Assembly (NCBI GenBank): GCA_009739215.1
Contig: VSJF01000001.1
Location: 2,604,001 to 2,668,000, forward strand
Source of the DNA: Floccularia luteovirens
Taxonomy: Eukaryota > Basidiomycota > Agaricomycetes > Agaricales > Squamanitaceae
DNA: 64,000 bases
Reading direction: 5' to 3'
Below, piece after piece: positions 1 through 11,911 of this stretch (position 1 is its first letter; every line of letters begins with the position of its first letter). The notes under the pieces were generated by a model. The model had not been told where the DNA came from. It ran no database searches and was given only the letters and a program-made list of their open reading frames with translations. Position numbers and translations under genes: made by a program.

Positions 1-3000
1 ATGACCCTTACGGTACGGCACGAACCCCCGTGTACATATATGTACATGACCAACGCTGCAATTTATCATCCATCTCCATCGTTCATCTTCTGTCTCGTTG
101 GAGATGATTCAATCGTAGTCATGTTTCTTTGCTGTTCCGAATATGTCGGCTACTGGGAGTGAGCTCCAGTTGCTATGTTTAATCTAAAATACACAACACT
201 TGATTGGTTATTCCAAATTGTGGTAGTTTTAGACAGAACAAATGAACTTTCAACTAGCGGCTTCTCCACAACATAAGTCGGCGCGTTGAATGTAAGAGAA
301 TGATTGTAAATGTACTAGTGCATACGGTGTATGGGCTGCTCTAATAATTTTGTAGAAGTGGCGAAGGACCCAGCGTCGCCAGATATAGACGGCGGTTAAA
401 GCGATCAATGATCGGATGATATAGCGATGCGATCATGTGGACCCTACTTAAAGGTAATCTTGTGGTACTTAGTGTTGTCTGTTGTCTTGACACCGTACGG
501 CATTATTCTTTTCTTATTTATTCAAAAAACATAGAATATATTTCTGTGGTGTAACAAACGAACCCATCATTTATGGAACTCCAACTTCCTTTTCCAATGA
601 CGTCATGGCTCTTTTGAAACCACGTTATCAGATCATTCTCACAATCAATCCATTCCGTGTCACAAAGGGTTGTTGTTTCCAAGCCCACCTACGGCCCCGC
701 TTAAGCGCTCTTTAGCTCCCTTTCCCCATAAAAAACTCAGAAATGTAACAGTGGATCCCTGTCCATCTCATGATTTTCTTAGTTGGGTCCGAGTATGGAA
801 TAAAAAATAACTTTGGAGCAGAATGTCTAGAGCTCCAATTCTATCTTGTGTACCCCGAAAACTTGGATGCTTATTGTAAATTGTATTACAATTGTGCTCT
901 AAGCAAGCTTAAATTGCCACCGTGGTAAGTCAACCCTTGGGAAGTGTTTACTGCGGCTTTAACTTAAACTGTGCAGTCCTTTAGACACGACTGTCGTGCA
1001 TGCTCCTTAGCACTGTCCAGTTCATTGACTTGAAACTCCTATTTTTGAGGTTTTGAAACACCACTGTTATCCATCCTCGTGTCATTGCCGCCCGTTTAAA
1101 ACAACAGGACGTAATTGGGGACCCACTGATTGATGATCCCCATGTTCTATTTACCTGATCCCCTCCTCATACCAGCAGTTGGCCAATGAACATCCGCAAT
1201 AAAGTGCAGGAACTCCGCTATTATTGATACTAGGTATGTTATAAGTACATATATACGTGCGGTATATAATTTATCCAAATACGATAGTAACCATCACTTT
1301 ATTCGAGTCTAATCTGCAGGAAACTTTACTCAAAACATACTAACGCGTGGTGGCGTAAACTTTTCTTGGTTCGACCCTTCAATCCCTCAGTATAATCCGG
1401 TTTTAACTCCGTGGTGATCCTTACACTACCCAAAATCCTTAACAACATGAGTATCCAACATTTCCATCCCCTAGGCTCCGCCGCTGGCCACCCGGGTAGA
1501 TTTATTTTGCAACATTGATAACAATCTCATCAACTGGACAAATCAATGATCACTCTTTGGAAGCTCCAAATCTCTTGATGATACAATCATTTTATGTAAA
1601 ATCCAAATGGTCGCACAACAGACCCATGGTAACCTGAATACTGCGCCATCGAACAACCCTGGGCTTTACATACGCACTCTTGCATCATAAGGCGCCGGGT
1701 TGTTACGTCTCGCTGCCATGATTTATATGTTCTCTCAAGAGTCTCGGCCACGCGCCCAACTTCGGTCATGCGGCAAATCAAGATGATTAATCGAAGAACG
1801 AGAACGAAGATTTTGTGTGTTATACACACGTGTTGACGGTGATGTTTTCTAGGTTGTCAACTTATCGATGTGTGTGGAGAAGAAAGAAAAGATTTCCATG
1901 AACCGGATCTGTATGTCGTGCGCTATTCTTTACTTATACTCTCATCACAATGAGAATTTATTAAGATTCATCTGTTGCAGTGCTAGATACTTACAATGCT
2001 ATATCACAACACGAGTTCAGAGTGGGCGAGCAAGCTTTCTTCAAGGACTACAACTTCTTCAACCTGCAATATCACTTCTCCACAGTACTTCTCGAGAGCT
2101 GTGCAGCTGTTTACGACATGATATATATAAGGGTGCAAGTTTTAATTTTGGATAAAAGATTGGTCGAGCATGCAGAACCGGAGGCTGTACCAGGTGATAG
2201 TGCGTGGAGCGCTGAAGAGGTCTGTAAGCCTTGTGTCCAAGTTTTTGGGGTGTTAGTGTGCATGCGTGTTCGATTCGGCGTTTAAGAAATGCATGTTTCT
2301 GGGAATTCAAGGCTACTTCGATTTTGCCATTCAGCCTCTACACCTCATCAGGTTTCATCAACTCACTTCAATATATTAATGCAGGAACATGTTGCAGTAG
2401 GATGATTCGTTTAATGCACATGCGGAACTAATTTTACGGGATCATGGTCTTGGTATTGTTCAGATTTTTACAGTGAATGTCGGATTCGAAAAAGTTTTCC
2501 GATGCTCATGAACACATATGTATGTATCTGGTGGCTGAACGTAGCTTGATATCTCAGGCATTTAATTTCGGTCCAGAATCAGGCACGTAGTTTCCCCGAG
2601 TTTATTAGTGCCGAGTTGGCTCCAGGTATTGAATACTACATGGTCAAAACTGTAGGGTAGACCATGATATTAGAAATTTGGCGGATAAATGGATCGGTGC
2701 GGATATAATCAAAGGGAGGAAGTAAGAGATTATCACCCTTTCCATAGTAGGAATAACTTATCTCTTAGAAACATATGTTATAGAATTGTCAACAGAGTTG
2801 ATGATGTTATGGACCCTACTCTGAGTCTGATGAATAAGTATATCTGGCATAAAAGACTGATGGTGTTGTATACATTGTACAGCTTGTAAAAATAACAGCT
2901 GAATCTAATTGAACCTAATTAAGCAACTACTTATCTCATCATATCATATGTGATCAAGGCAATAACCTCGGGTTTGTATAAGATGTCGGGCTTACATTTA

Positions 3001-3055
3001 TATCCATCCTAACACTGGGTTTCGTGGCAAACCAACAGTCATCACCTCACAAGAT
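1..3055. other. Leading intergenic stretch, no resolved gene
   Basis: No complete gene could be assembled here on either strand. Open frames are short, with no family-like sequence joined by plausible splice sites. The one exon-like patch is described separately at 1980-2285. Base composition is AT-rich, like other spacers in the window. No terminal repeats, transposase-like frames or tandem arrays were recognised by eye. Confidence 0.5.
1980..2285 (+). other. Exon-like patch, possible gene relic
   Basis: A frame open for about 100 codons follows a good acceptor (ttgcag ending near 1979). Its first half reads like real protein (for example FRVGEQAFFKDYNFF followed by an LVEHAEPEA stretch further on). 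I could not find a start exon, a continuing exon or a stop that completes a gene, and I do not recognise the family. A second coding-like frame seems to continue near 2270-2380 in another phase. It may be a decayed or partly mis-sequenced gene. Confidence 0.2.
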
Positions 3056-4277
3056 ATGTGTGTACAGTACAGCGAAAAGCTGCCTCCAGAAATCTGGTTC
3101 CAAATTTTCGATTGTGCCACGACTCCACAAGATCTGTCGTACAAGAACGCCACTTCATATATCCCATTCCAATGTATCAACCCCGAGGAAGATGACTGTT
3201 TAAAGGCGCGAAGATCACTTCTGCTTGTTAGTAGAACGTGGAATTGTTGGGCGACAGAGTTTCTTTATACCGATATCAGGGTCAGGTGTGGCTCTGCGCT
3301 GGCATTGAAATGTGCATTTCAGCGACCAGGGTACAGTGGAGAATACGGGAAACGAGTATGTGTATTATCAGATACAAGATCAACTACAATTCTAATCATT
3401 CGTTGGTGCTGGGAAGGTTCGCCGAGTAGTTCTCCCTTATAGAAGTACCGTGACGGGACCCAAGGATCCTCTGGCCTCAGCCGAAATTTTAAACTATTGT
3501 ACACAGCTAGAAACTCTTGTCCGGCCATGGGGAAATCCCCACGAAAGACTTTTTTTCGATTACGAAGCGGATTCTGTATCATTACCAAACTTGAAACGTT
3601 TAGAGTGGTGGCATCACCAAGCTGCTGAAAGGACAGGCGGGATAAACTCACTACAACCAGTCCTCAGAAGTGCTCCGAACTTGGAATATCTATTCATCGG
3701 TGGCGTTATGGGTTTAAGGAGTTGCGTCGGCGCGGATGCTGGGAACATTGTCCTTGCCGAACTTAGAATCCTCCGCCTTCAGTTGATTAACTGTTTACTC
3801 TTAAGGCAAATCGTCCACCGGTGGTCATTGCCCTCCCTCAGCCACGTAATCATGGACGTCCCTCTACCCGAGCAGGCCATTGATAGCATTTGGGAAGGAT
3901 TCGGACCCCAGATTCAGACGGTGGAGTTCGGAAAACATTTGCGATTCTTGCAAAACGACAACATCACACCTTGTTTGCAAGGATGTCACAACCTCTCTAT
4001 TATCAACTATCACATCTTTTTCACTGCTCTTCCCGATGTAACAGAACCTCACCTATCACTGACTACTGTCGGTTTAAACGCTTCTCCGACAATGATATTT
4101 AATGATACCGAAATGTGGACGCATTTAGAGCGGCACGTAGATTTTTTAACGGGAGACGCTCTACCTTCTCTCCGTGAAGTTGTCTTATACGGTGATTGGG
4201 CGGGTCTCCTGTCCAGCGACCGTTTTGTGCCACTTCACCGGCGGTTTGCCGATCGTGGACTGGTCATATGTACATGA
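3056..4277 (+). CDS. F-box domain protein, LRR-like
   Basis: Predicted 386 aa from two exons, 3056-3355 and 3417-4277, joined by a 61-nt GT-AG intron; the phase is exact. Residues 9-20 carry the F-box start (LPPEIWFQIFDC), followed by the LLLVSRTWNCWA helix typical of mushroom F-box proteins. The C-terminal part contains leucine-rich segments such as NLEYLFIGG and LRILRLQ. By family the protein would recruit substrates to an SCF ubiquitin ligase through Skp1; the substrate is unknown. Such genes are greatly expanded and variable in Agaricomycetes, so no orthologue is implied. Confidence 0.85.
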
Positions 4278-4395
4278 TAGCAGCTGCGTTTATTATACAC
4301 TTTCTTCTGCAAAAGATTAAAGGACACAATCACACGCATACCACCATTACGGTTAACCCATGTTGTTATTTGGAAACGATAGATTGTAGACTTAT

Positions 4396-5088
4396 TTAAC
4401 TCTTGCTTGATGAATCTATGACAAAGAATCCTTTCAGCCAGTTGGCCTCGGTTTCCATGTCTTCTAAACTCCGTGGTTTCCTCTGATCATCCGCATCTAC
4501 CTGAAGGACTTGACCGTTTTGAGCCGCTTTCAAATCTGCATTCAAGCTCCCTTCGCTGCGCTCTAAGGTGGGATAAACATCATCTTTGTTGTCTGAGAAA
4601 TGATCCGCGACGGATTTACGGGGCAGGATATGAAAGTGCACATGTGGTACACTTTGACCTGCTGCTCTCCCGTCCTATTGTATTGAAAATTTTCAGTTTA
4701 TATTATTGACTCATTGATAGCCATATGATGTACTTGACAAGCAACTGTTAGGGCATCTGCTCCGTATGCTCTTTCCACAACAGCTCCAACGCGTTTGATA
4801 GAGCTCATCAAAGAAGAAAGCTCAGAGTCTGTAATGACATAAACAACTTGCTTCGTTGATTAATGGATGAAAAATGAACCGTCAAGTTCCATAAGACGAG
4901 GTACCGGCCTATTGGGAACGACGAGAACATCTAGAGGGATTAATTGTGTAAATATTCAGTCCTTAGAAGGAGTAGTTCTTACGTCCTGGTACAATCGGTT
5001 TGAGGTTGACAATCGCAAACGAAAGGGAAGATCGATAAAACACCTGACGAGATACGTCTATTGTTGAGAATAATAAAGTTGTAGCCAT
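4396..5088 (-). CDS. Fhit-type diadenosine polyphosphate hydrolase (HIT family)
   Basis: Predicted 176 aa. Exons on the minus strand: 5088-4983, 4930-4880, 4828-4734 and 4674-4396; introns are 47-59 nt and all phases close. The HIT active-site signature HVHFHILPRK lies in the last exon, and an N-terminal FAIVNLKPIVPG segment matches the Fhit branch (S. pombe Aph1, yeast Hnt2). By family it hydrolyses Ap3A/Ap4A to AMP plus ADP or ATP, with the middle histidine of the triad as nucleophile. It is tail-to-tail with the F-box gene, with only 118 bp between the stop codons. Confidence 0.93.
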
Positions 5089-6093
5089 CTCACAACCACT
5101 GTTCAGCTATTTTCGGCTGTATGTGTTTGTGGGGATTGGAAATATCGAGGATGCCGGATTGGGCGGGAGAAGCTGCGTATCGGGATGGTGGCACATGGAA
5201 GAAAGCTTATGCCGCCACACTTACAGTAAATGTTCAGCGATGTGACGTTCGGGCGATGGTGCCGTTCAAACCTAGCTGAGTTCCGGCATTCAAACTTTAA
5301 CATGCCGTAGAGCTCCGCTATGGCACGGAAGACGATGAAACGACCGGGCTCGCCTATGTGACGATGCCGCAACTGCGACATTTATAACTCAACCCATGAA
5401 CTCAATCCGGCCTTATGTTTTCATGACCAATGTTTTAAATGAGAAATCATGAGAAAAACCGTTTGTTTAATTGGCATTTTTCTCTCACTTTCATGACTTT
5501 GTTCCATGAGAAATGAGCGGTATGATGTATCTGGCTCATCCTATATATTCTCGAAATCTTGAATAACATTAGATTCGATTGTTTTCCGGACAGAAATTTT
5601 GGCGGAGCAGCTTTAAGCTACGCATGCCGACAGTGGCATACACTCGCTGGATAGATGACCGGAGAAATTAAATGTCGCAAAAAGGTTAAATTTTGATTTG
5701 TGACACCTTGGAGTTACCATTCTCCCAACAGAACACATGCTCATTGGAATGATTAATGTTAATGAATGCCCGACGACTTTTCGCTCTGTATCATTCCAGA
5801 TCCAAGTACGAACAGATGGTACATAAATGTGTAGTTGAACGGCCTCACAAGTAAGCATCGTTATTCCTTCAGCGATAATAATGTCCTTGGATTTGTCCTG
5901 GACATCACATGTTGTAGGCTAAATATATCTTCCATATAGCACTCTTATTTGCCTGTGAGAACCAGATATCCAATAGACGGCACTCGCGGAGAGTCATATG
6001 CGCTATATATAAGAGCTCAATACCAACCCAGCCTTCGCCCACTGCTTCCTTTTCAACCACTGTTGTTTGTCTATCGAATCGGCGGATTTTCTC
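5089..6093. other. Spacer; right half is the upstream arm of a tandem duplication
   Basis: 5089-5530 shows no supported gene; a 92-codon minus frame (5103-5381) lacks family-like sequence. From about 5531 to the monooxygenase start the sequence is collinear with 9474-10052, so the promoter was duplicated with the gene. A TATA-like tatatataag sits about 90 bp before the start codon (near 6005) and is kept in the second copy. Confidence 0.6.
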
Positions 6094-7890
6094 ATGTCTG
6101 GACCAAAAGATTTCAAAATTGCCATCGTGGGAGGTGGTATGTGTGGTCTTGCATGGTAAGAACATTGTGGGTGGGATATTGAGGTGCAATTGCTCACTAT
6201 TGAGATTTATAAAGCGCCATAGGCTTACAAAACCTTGGAATCCAAGCAGATGTATTTGAAGCTGCTGTACGTCGTCTGCCACATACATGCAAGAGTCTAC
6301 AATTGAAGTATGCGTTGATTTTCTAGCCAAAGTTTGAAGAAGTTGGCGCAGGCGTTGGAATTGGTTATTTGTCCCCATCGTCCGATTTAATCTTGTCTCA
6401 TCATAAATTCTAGGTCCTAACGCGATTCGTGCCCTGGAAGGTCTAGGTCTCATGGATGCAGTCCTTCTCAAAGCAGACCAACCTAAGCCTGCTCAACGCC
6501 CATTCAGATTTGTGACCGGTACAGGAAAACACGAACACATTCTTGACGTACGTTACTGCACTCTCGTACAGTGTTTGTGGAGAGACTAAGATTGTATCAT
6601 TCTAGTATCCTGTATCGAATGATGATCTTGGTCTCGGTATTTACAGGTACGCATTGGAGATTGTATTAATATGCTCGAGGTCTTTTTAAAGTTGTGCAGG
6701 CCCGCCTTTCTGGAAGCATTGCTTCCTCTAGTAAATAGCCAACACACACATTTCAACAAACGATGTAAGGCTGTTTCTGACTTACCTTATGGTGGTCATG
6801 TATTGGAGTTCGAGGATGGCACAACGCATGAAGCAGACCTCATAATCGGGGCTGATGGCATCAAGAGCATCACTAGGAACTATGTTGTTGGAAATACTGA
6901 GCAGAAACAGCTCATATTTACGAACACCGTTGCTTATCGTGGATTGGTTCCCTCCGAAACACTAAAAACTGCAGGCGTCAAAATCGATTTCACCACAAAG
7001 CCTCTTTGTTGGGTTGGAAAAGATAAAGTAAATCAAAATTGTTTTATATGAGATACACCTGAGTGCTGATCGTGCTTAGCACATTATAACTTTTGTAGTT
7101 AAAGGGACCCGCGTGGTAAATCTTTTGCGTATCCCATGAACTGATGCCTGATGTCCGAAAGCTTAATATTGTAGCTTTTACTACCGACCGCACAGTCCCT
7201 ATCGGCTCAATTGAAAGGGTTGGGCCTTGGGTTGAAGATGTTCCCGAAGAGGATCTCCTGGCAGCATTTTCGGGATGGGGTGAAGACGCAATGCTATTGC
7301 TAAACCATATAAAGAAGCCAAGCAAATGGTACATACATGCACTAAAGCCCCAGCTTCAAACCTATGTCAAACAGAACGTCGTGCTTGTTGGGGATGCTGT
7401 GAGCTGAACTCTTGTCTCCCTCATCAAATACAAAAATTTTGACGCCTACTTCCTGGTAAGGCTCACGCCATGCCCCCTCATTTAGGTGCAGGGGTAGGAC
7501 AAGGCTTTGAAGACGTCTACGCCCTATGTCGTATTCTTGGCAGCCCAAAAACGAGTAAAGCCACTCTCAAAGTAAGTCTTGCTTGAAATCTCAGAGATTT
7601 TGTTAAGGGTTTCACAGGATGCACTCCATATTTACGATACCATGCGAGCACCACGAGCAAACATGGTATCCGCGAGGAGCATGCGAATGGGAGAAATATA
7701 CGAAAAATATGGAGACGAGGATCACGATTACGACTCTTCAGAAATGAGAAAACATTTGTCTGGAATGTGGGAGCCTGTTTGGCACCATGATCTTGAGAAA
7801 GAAGTCGATTTGGCAATTGAAAACTGGACGGAATCAAAATTTGTTGAGCCTTCGATCAATTAAATTATGCAGGTTTATAATTTTTTTTGC
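5531..7890 (+). repeat. Tandem duplication, copy 1 (monooxygenase arm)
   Basis: This arm is collinear with 9474-11853 at an offset of about 3,943-3,960 bp, including promoter, all ten exons and all nine introns. Identity looks high throughout (most of exon 6 is near identical), while introns and promoter carry small indels, so the duplication is recent but not brand new. The full unit also includes a kinase-like gene downstream. Confidence 0.85.
6094..7863 (+). CDS. FAD-dependent monooxygenase, salicylate hydroxylase-like
   Basis: Predicted 427 aa, intact. Exons: 6094-6155, 6215-6266, 6327-6363, 6414-6547, 6606-6646, 6700-7027, 7080-7115, 7162-7398, 7461-7571, 7618-7863. The N-terminal Rossmann motif IVGGGMCGL binds the ADP part of FAD. 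EADLIIGADGIKS is the DG-type motif, and LVGDAAHAMPPHLGAG with QGFED is the GD motif that binds the FAD ribityl chain. Such group A flavoprotein monooxygenases hydroxylate aromatic acids or act in secondary metabolism using NAD(P)H and O2; the substrate cannot be told from sequence. The close paralogue at 10053-11826 shares the same gene structure. Confidence 0.93.
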
Positions 7891-8964
7891 TAAGGACGGT
7901 AAGGCCGCCCTTTCTGCACGGCAAAGCCTGCTACTGTTGTATTCGCCACTGAGTGGCACTGTAGAATCTATTCGTTGTTGAACAGCATTTAAGAACCATT
8001 TTGAGATAAATATTGTATCATGAAGATACGGTTCATTGAAGTACAGGAAGTGAAATAGGTATCAGTATGACATGTTAAACAAACCATCACCATTCTCAGA
8101 CAGCCCAGCAGGATCGACGAGTACATCCTTCAATGGTCCGGTTTTGAACGGAAGTGTATCCGAAACAGTGCAGGCGTGAAATTCATCAGTGCAAGTCAAC
8201 AGGGAACGATTTAACGAAGTCATAATGGCCAATTTGCAATCTTTCTTTGGGAGACATTCCCTACAACATGCACGAGTTCAAGCAAAGTATCTCTACAAGT
8301 TAGGCTATAGGAAAGCCATAGTAATCAAATCTTTGTTTCTTGTCGATGACACAGGCTGAAGCCAATTCCGTGCAATTCGTTCCAAGTCATTTGATTGGTT
8401 CAAATGCTTTGTTAACGAAAACTTAAGCTGTCTGTCCTTAGACTTGCAAGCGCGAACTCGCCGTCATAGAACAGTAATATGACACTTCAAAATCTGTCGG
8501 ATATCTTTCAAGCTCAGGCTGGCGTCGAAAGAGACATGACAGATCTGGAATCGTTGCTGTCCGGCCTTTACTATAATGTAATTTTCTTCTGAGCGCAACT
8601 TAATAGTTCGAGTTATACGACTAGTGGAAGCAGGCGAGAGGTCAAAGTCATCAACCATGACTACTGACGACATTATCTCTTCAGAATGTAAACCAAAAAA
8701 GATTTTCTAAGTCCTTGCTCATGTCGGCGAAAATAAACACAGACCTTCGTGCCGACCGAAAACAGGCACTCGACATGGCCGAAACAACGAAGGCACAAAA
8801 CGAAAACAGAACGGTGCTCACAGAGAACGAAAGGAAAACTGTTCGAAGACAGTGAAGAGATGACGCGTATTCTCTGAATGCTATAGAGAAACCCGAACAG
8901 GAAAAGCCGTGCAACTCAACAAACTCTCACTTTTGCCCAAGACACTACGATTTCACGTCAAAAA
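7864..8964. other. Segment unique to the first duplicated unit, no recognised gene
   Basis: This roughly 1.05-kb stretch has no counterpart in the second unit, where only about 85 bp separate the monooxygenase stop from the kinase-like stop. Short frames at 8464-8673 (-), 8681-8914 (-) and a Lys/Gln-rich one near 8720-8854 (+) look random or decayed. No terminal inverted repeats or transposase motifs were seen. It is either an insertion in unit 1 or material deleted from unit 2. Confidence 0.4.
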
Positions 8965-9475
8965 CAGCGAGTTCTACTGTGTCTCGTTCGCACAACTAGC
9001 TGGTGCTATCCCGGAGTTCAATGTTATTACTGGAGTATTGTAGGGGACGTTCAATGATGCAAGATTCGGCATTATTTGGGTATGCTTGATATCCGCACTA
9101 ATTTACTTTGGCTTTGCTGATTAAAAAAAATTGTTTTGTTCTAGTCAGCTGGTCATGATGGCAGTTTGCAGAATCCATAATGTTGGAATTCAACACGGTG
9201 ACCTAATGGACGGACACCATATCGTGGTTCTGGGCAAGGAGGTGCGCATCGTCGATTTTACAAAGGCTTCTCGACACAGATGTAGTGGTTGTTATCCTAC
9301 ATTGAATCCTCATCTACTTTTCCTTTGAAAAATCTGTAACACTTTGGCACCGCAATCCCCTGAAGATTTTGGAGCTCTTTGCGGTAATTTCATATTCTCT
9401 CAAGGTTTCGATTATAACCAATTTGTAGCGGGTTGACCATAGGGTCCAAGATGTGCGGTGTAAACGTGATTTCCT
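8965..9475 (-). pseudogene. Kinase-like gene relic with an internal inversion
   Basis: This is a broken copy of the kinase-like gene at 11912-12653. The outer pieces (about 8970-9027 and 9305-9475) run on the minus strand like the intact gene. The middle (about 9024-9308) runs on the plus strand and encodes VMMAVCRIHNVGIQHGDL and the VRIVDFTKASRHRC block after its own intron. Junctions show short similarities (aatgtt/gatgtt and aatcc/aatccc). Both start and stop contexts are lost, so no complete protein can be made. Confidence 0.75.
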
Positions 9476-11853
9476 TGGTTCATCCTATGTATTTTCGAAA
9501 TCTTGGAGAACATTGATTCGATTGTTCCCCAGGACAGATTATTCTTGCGGAGCAGCTTTAAGCTAAGCATGCCGACAATGGTTTGTACGTACTGGATGGA
9601 TGACTGGAAAAAGTCACTGTCGCAAAAAAAGTTAAACTTTGATTCGTGACATCTGGGAGTCACTCTTCTCCCAACAGAACACACGCTCATTCAAGGAATA
9701 ATTGATGTTAATGAATGCCCGACAACCTTTCGCTCATTAGACTCGTGGTCCATGTCATTCCAGATCCAAGTACGAACAGATAGGTACACAAACAGTGTAG
9801 TTGAACGGCCTCACAAGTGAGCGTCATTATTCCTCCAACGATAATAAGTAATGTTTCTGAGTTGATCCTGGATGTCACATGTGGTAGGCTAAATATATCA
9901 TCCATATAGCACTCACATTCGCATGTGAGAACCAGATGTCCAATAAATGGCACTTGCTGGGAGGTCATATGCGCTATATATAAGAGCTTAATGCCAATTC
10001 AGCTTCTGCCACTGCTTCCTTCTCAAATCTGTTTGAATCAGCAGGTTTTTTAATGTCTGGACCAAAAGATTTCAAAATTGCCATCGTGGGAGGTGGCATG
10101 TGTGGTCTTGCATGGTAGGAACATCGTACATGGAATATTGAGTTGTGGTTGCTCAATAATGAGGTTTATAAAGCGCCATAGGCTTACAAAACCTTGGGAT
10201 CCAAGCAGACGTATTTGAAGCTGCTGTACGTCGTCTGCCACATACATGCAAGAGTCTACAATTGAAGTATGCGTTGATTTTCTAGCCAAAGTTTGAAGAA
10301 GTTGGCGCAGGCGTTGGAATTGGTTATTTGTCCCCATTGTCCGATTTAACCTTGTCTCATCATAAATTCCAGGTCCTAACGCGATTCGTGCTTTGAAAGG
10401 GCTAGGTCTCATGGATGCAGTCCTTCTCAAAGCAGACCAACCTAAGCCTGCTCAACGTCCAGTCAGATTTGTGACTGGTACAGGAAAACACGAGCATATT
10501 TTTAACGTGTGTTGTTCCACTCTCGTACATTGTTCGTGGAGAGATTAAGATTGTATCATCCCAGTACCCTGTATCAAATGATGATCTTAGTCTCGGGATT
10601 TACAGGTACGCACTGAGAATTGCATTAATATGTTCTCGGCCTTTTTCAAGTTGTGCAGGCCCGCTTTTCTAGAAGCATTGCTTCTAGTAAACAGCCAACA
10701 CACACATTTCAACAAAAGATGTAAGGCTGTTTTAGATTTACCTGATGGTGGTCATGTATTGGACTTCGAGGATGGCACAACGCATGAAGCAGACCTCATA
10801 ATCGGGGCTGATGGCATCAAGAGCATCACTAGGAACTATGTTGTTGGAAATACTGAGCAGAAACAGCTCATATTTACGAACACCGTTGCTTATCGTGGAT
10901 TGGTCCCGTCCGAAACACTAATATCTGCAGGCGTCAAGATAGATTTCACCAAAACACCTCTTTGCTGGGTTGGAAAAGACAAGGTAAATCAAAATTGTTT
11001 TCTATGAGATGCACCTGAGTGCTGACCATACTTAGCACATTATATCTTACGTAGTTAAAGGGACCCGCGTAGTAAGTCTTTTGCCTATTCCACAAACTGA
11101 TGCCTGCAGCCTGATACCCGGAAGCTTAATATTGTAGCTTTTACTACCGACCGCACAGTCCCTATCGGCTCAATTGAAAGGGTTGGGCCATTGGGTTGAA
11201 GATGTTCCCGAAGAGGATCTCCTGGCAGCATTTTCGGGATGGGGTGAAGACGCAATGCTATTGCTAAACCATATAAAGAAGCCAAGCAAATGGTACATAC
11301 ATGCACTAAAGCCTCAGCTTCAAACCTATGTCAAACAGAACGTCGTGCTTGTTGGGGATGCTGTGAGCTGAACTCTTGTCTCCCTCGTCAAATACAAAAA
11401 TTTTGACGCTACTTCCTGGTAAGGCTCACGCCATGCCCCCTCATTTAGGTGCAGGGGTAGGACAAGGTTTTGAAGACGTCTACGCTCTATGTCGCATTCT
11501 TGGCAGCTCAAAAGCGAGTAAAGCCACTCTCAAAGTAAGTCTTGCTTGAAATCCCAGAGATTTTGTTAAGGGTTTTACAGGACGCGCTCCGTATTTATGA
11601 TACCTTGCGACCCCCGCGAGCAAACATGGTCTCCGAGAGAAGTATGCGAATGGGAGAGATATACGAAAAATATGGAAGCGAAGATTACGATTACGACTCT
11701 TCAGAAATGAGGAGACACTTGTCCGGAATGTGGGAGCCTGTTTGGCACCATGATCTTGAGAAAGAAGTCGATTTGGCAATTGAAAACTGGACGGAATCAG
11801 AATCTGTTGAGCCTTCGATTAATTAAGATATGGTGTTTATAATCTTTTTTTAA
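9474..11853 (+). repeat. Tandem duplication, copy 2 (monooxygenase arm)
   Basis: Partner of 5531-7890. The left junction (about 9474) directly abuts the N-terminal remnant of the kinase-like relic, as expected where one unit ends and the next begins. Differences include one codon lost in exon 6, one extra base in exon 8 and a changed donor after exon 4 (gtgtgt instead of gtacgt). Confidence 0.85.
10053..11826 (+). CDS. FAD-dependent monooxygenase paralogue, frame broken in exon 8 as sequenced
   Basis: Exons: 10053-10114, 10174-10225, 10286-10322, 10373-10506, 10565-10605, 10659-10983, 11036-11071, 11125-11362, 11424-11534, 11581-11826. All FAD motifs of the first copy are present. In exon 8 copy 1 reads GGG CCT TGG GTT, whereas this copy has one extra base (ggccattggg near 11190), giving a stop at 11197-11199. 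Removing one base gives 426 aa, one codon less than copy 1. This may be a young pseudogene, but the same type of extra base occurs in essential genes here, so sequencing error is equally possible. Confidence 0.8.
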
Positions 11854-11911
11854 TAAATAAAATAACATAAGGTTTGTGTCATATAAATACATTAACGTCT
11901 TCAACGCAGCT

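Noticed and set aside
1365..1385. Second B-box-like sequence (ggttcgacc)
   Set aside because: No T-stem pairing and no A box at the proper distance; probably chance.
5103..5381. 92-codon open frame on the minus strand
   Set aside because: No family-like sequence, no splice context and overlap with a plausible promoter region.
10053..11826. Calling the second monooxygenase a definite pseudogene
   Set aside because: Its only defect is one extra base, the same defect seen in essential EF2 and SNF1, so decay cannot be inferred from this alone.
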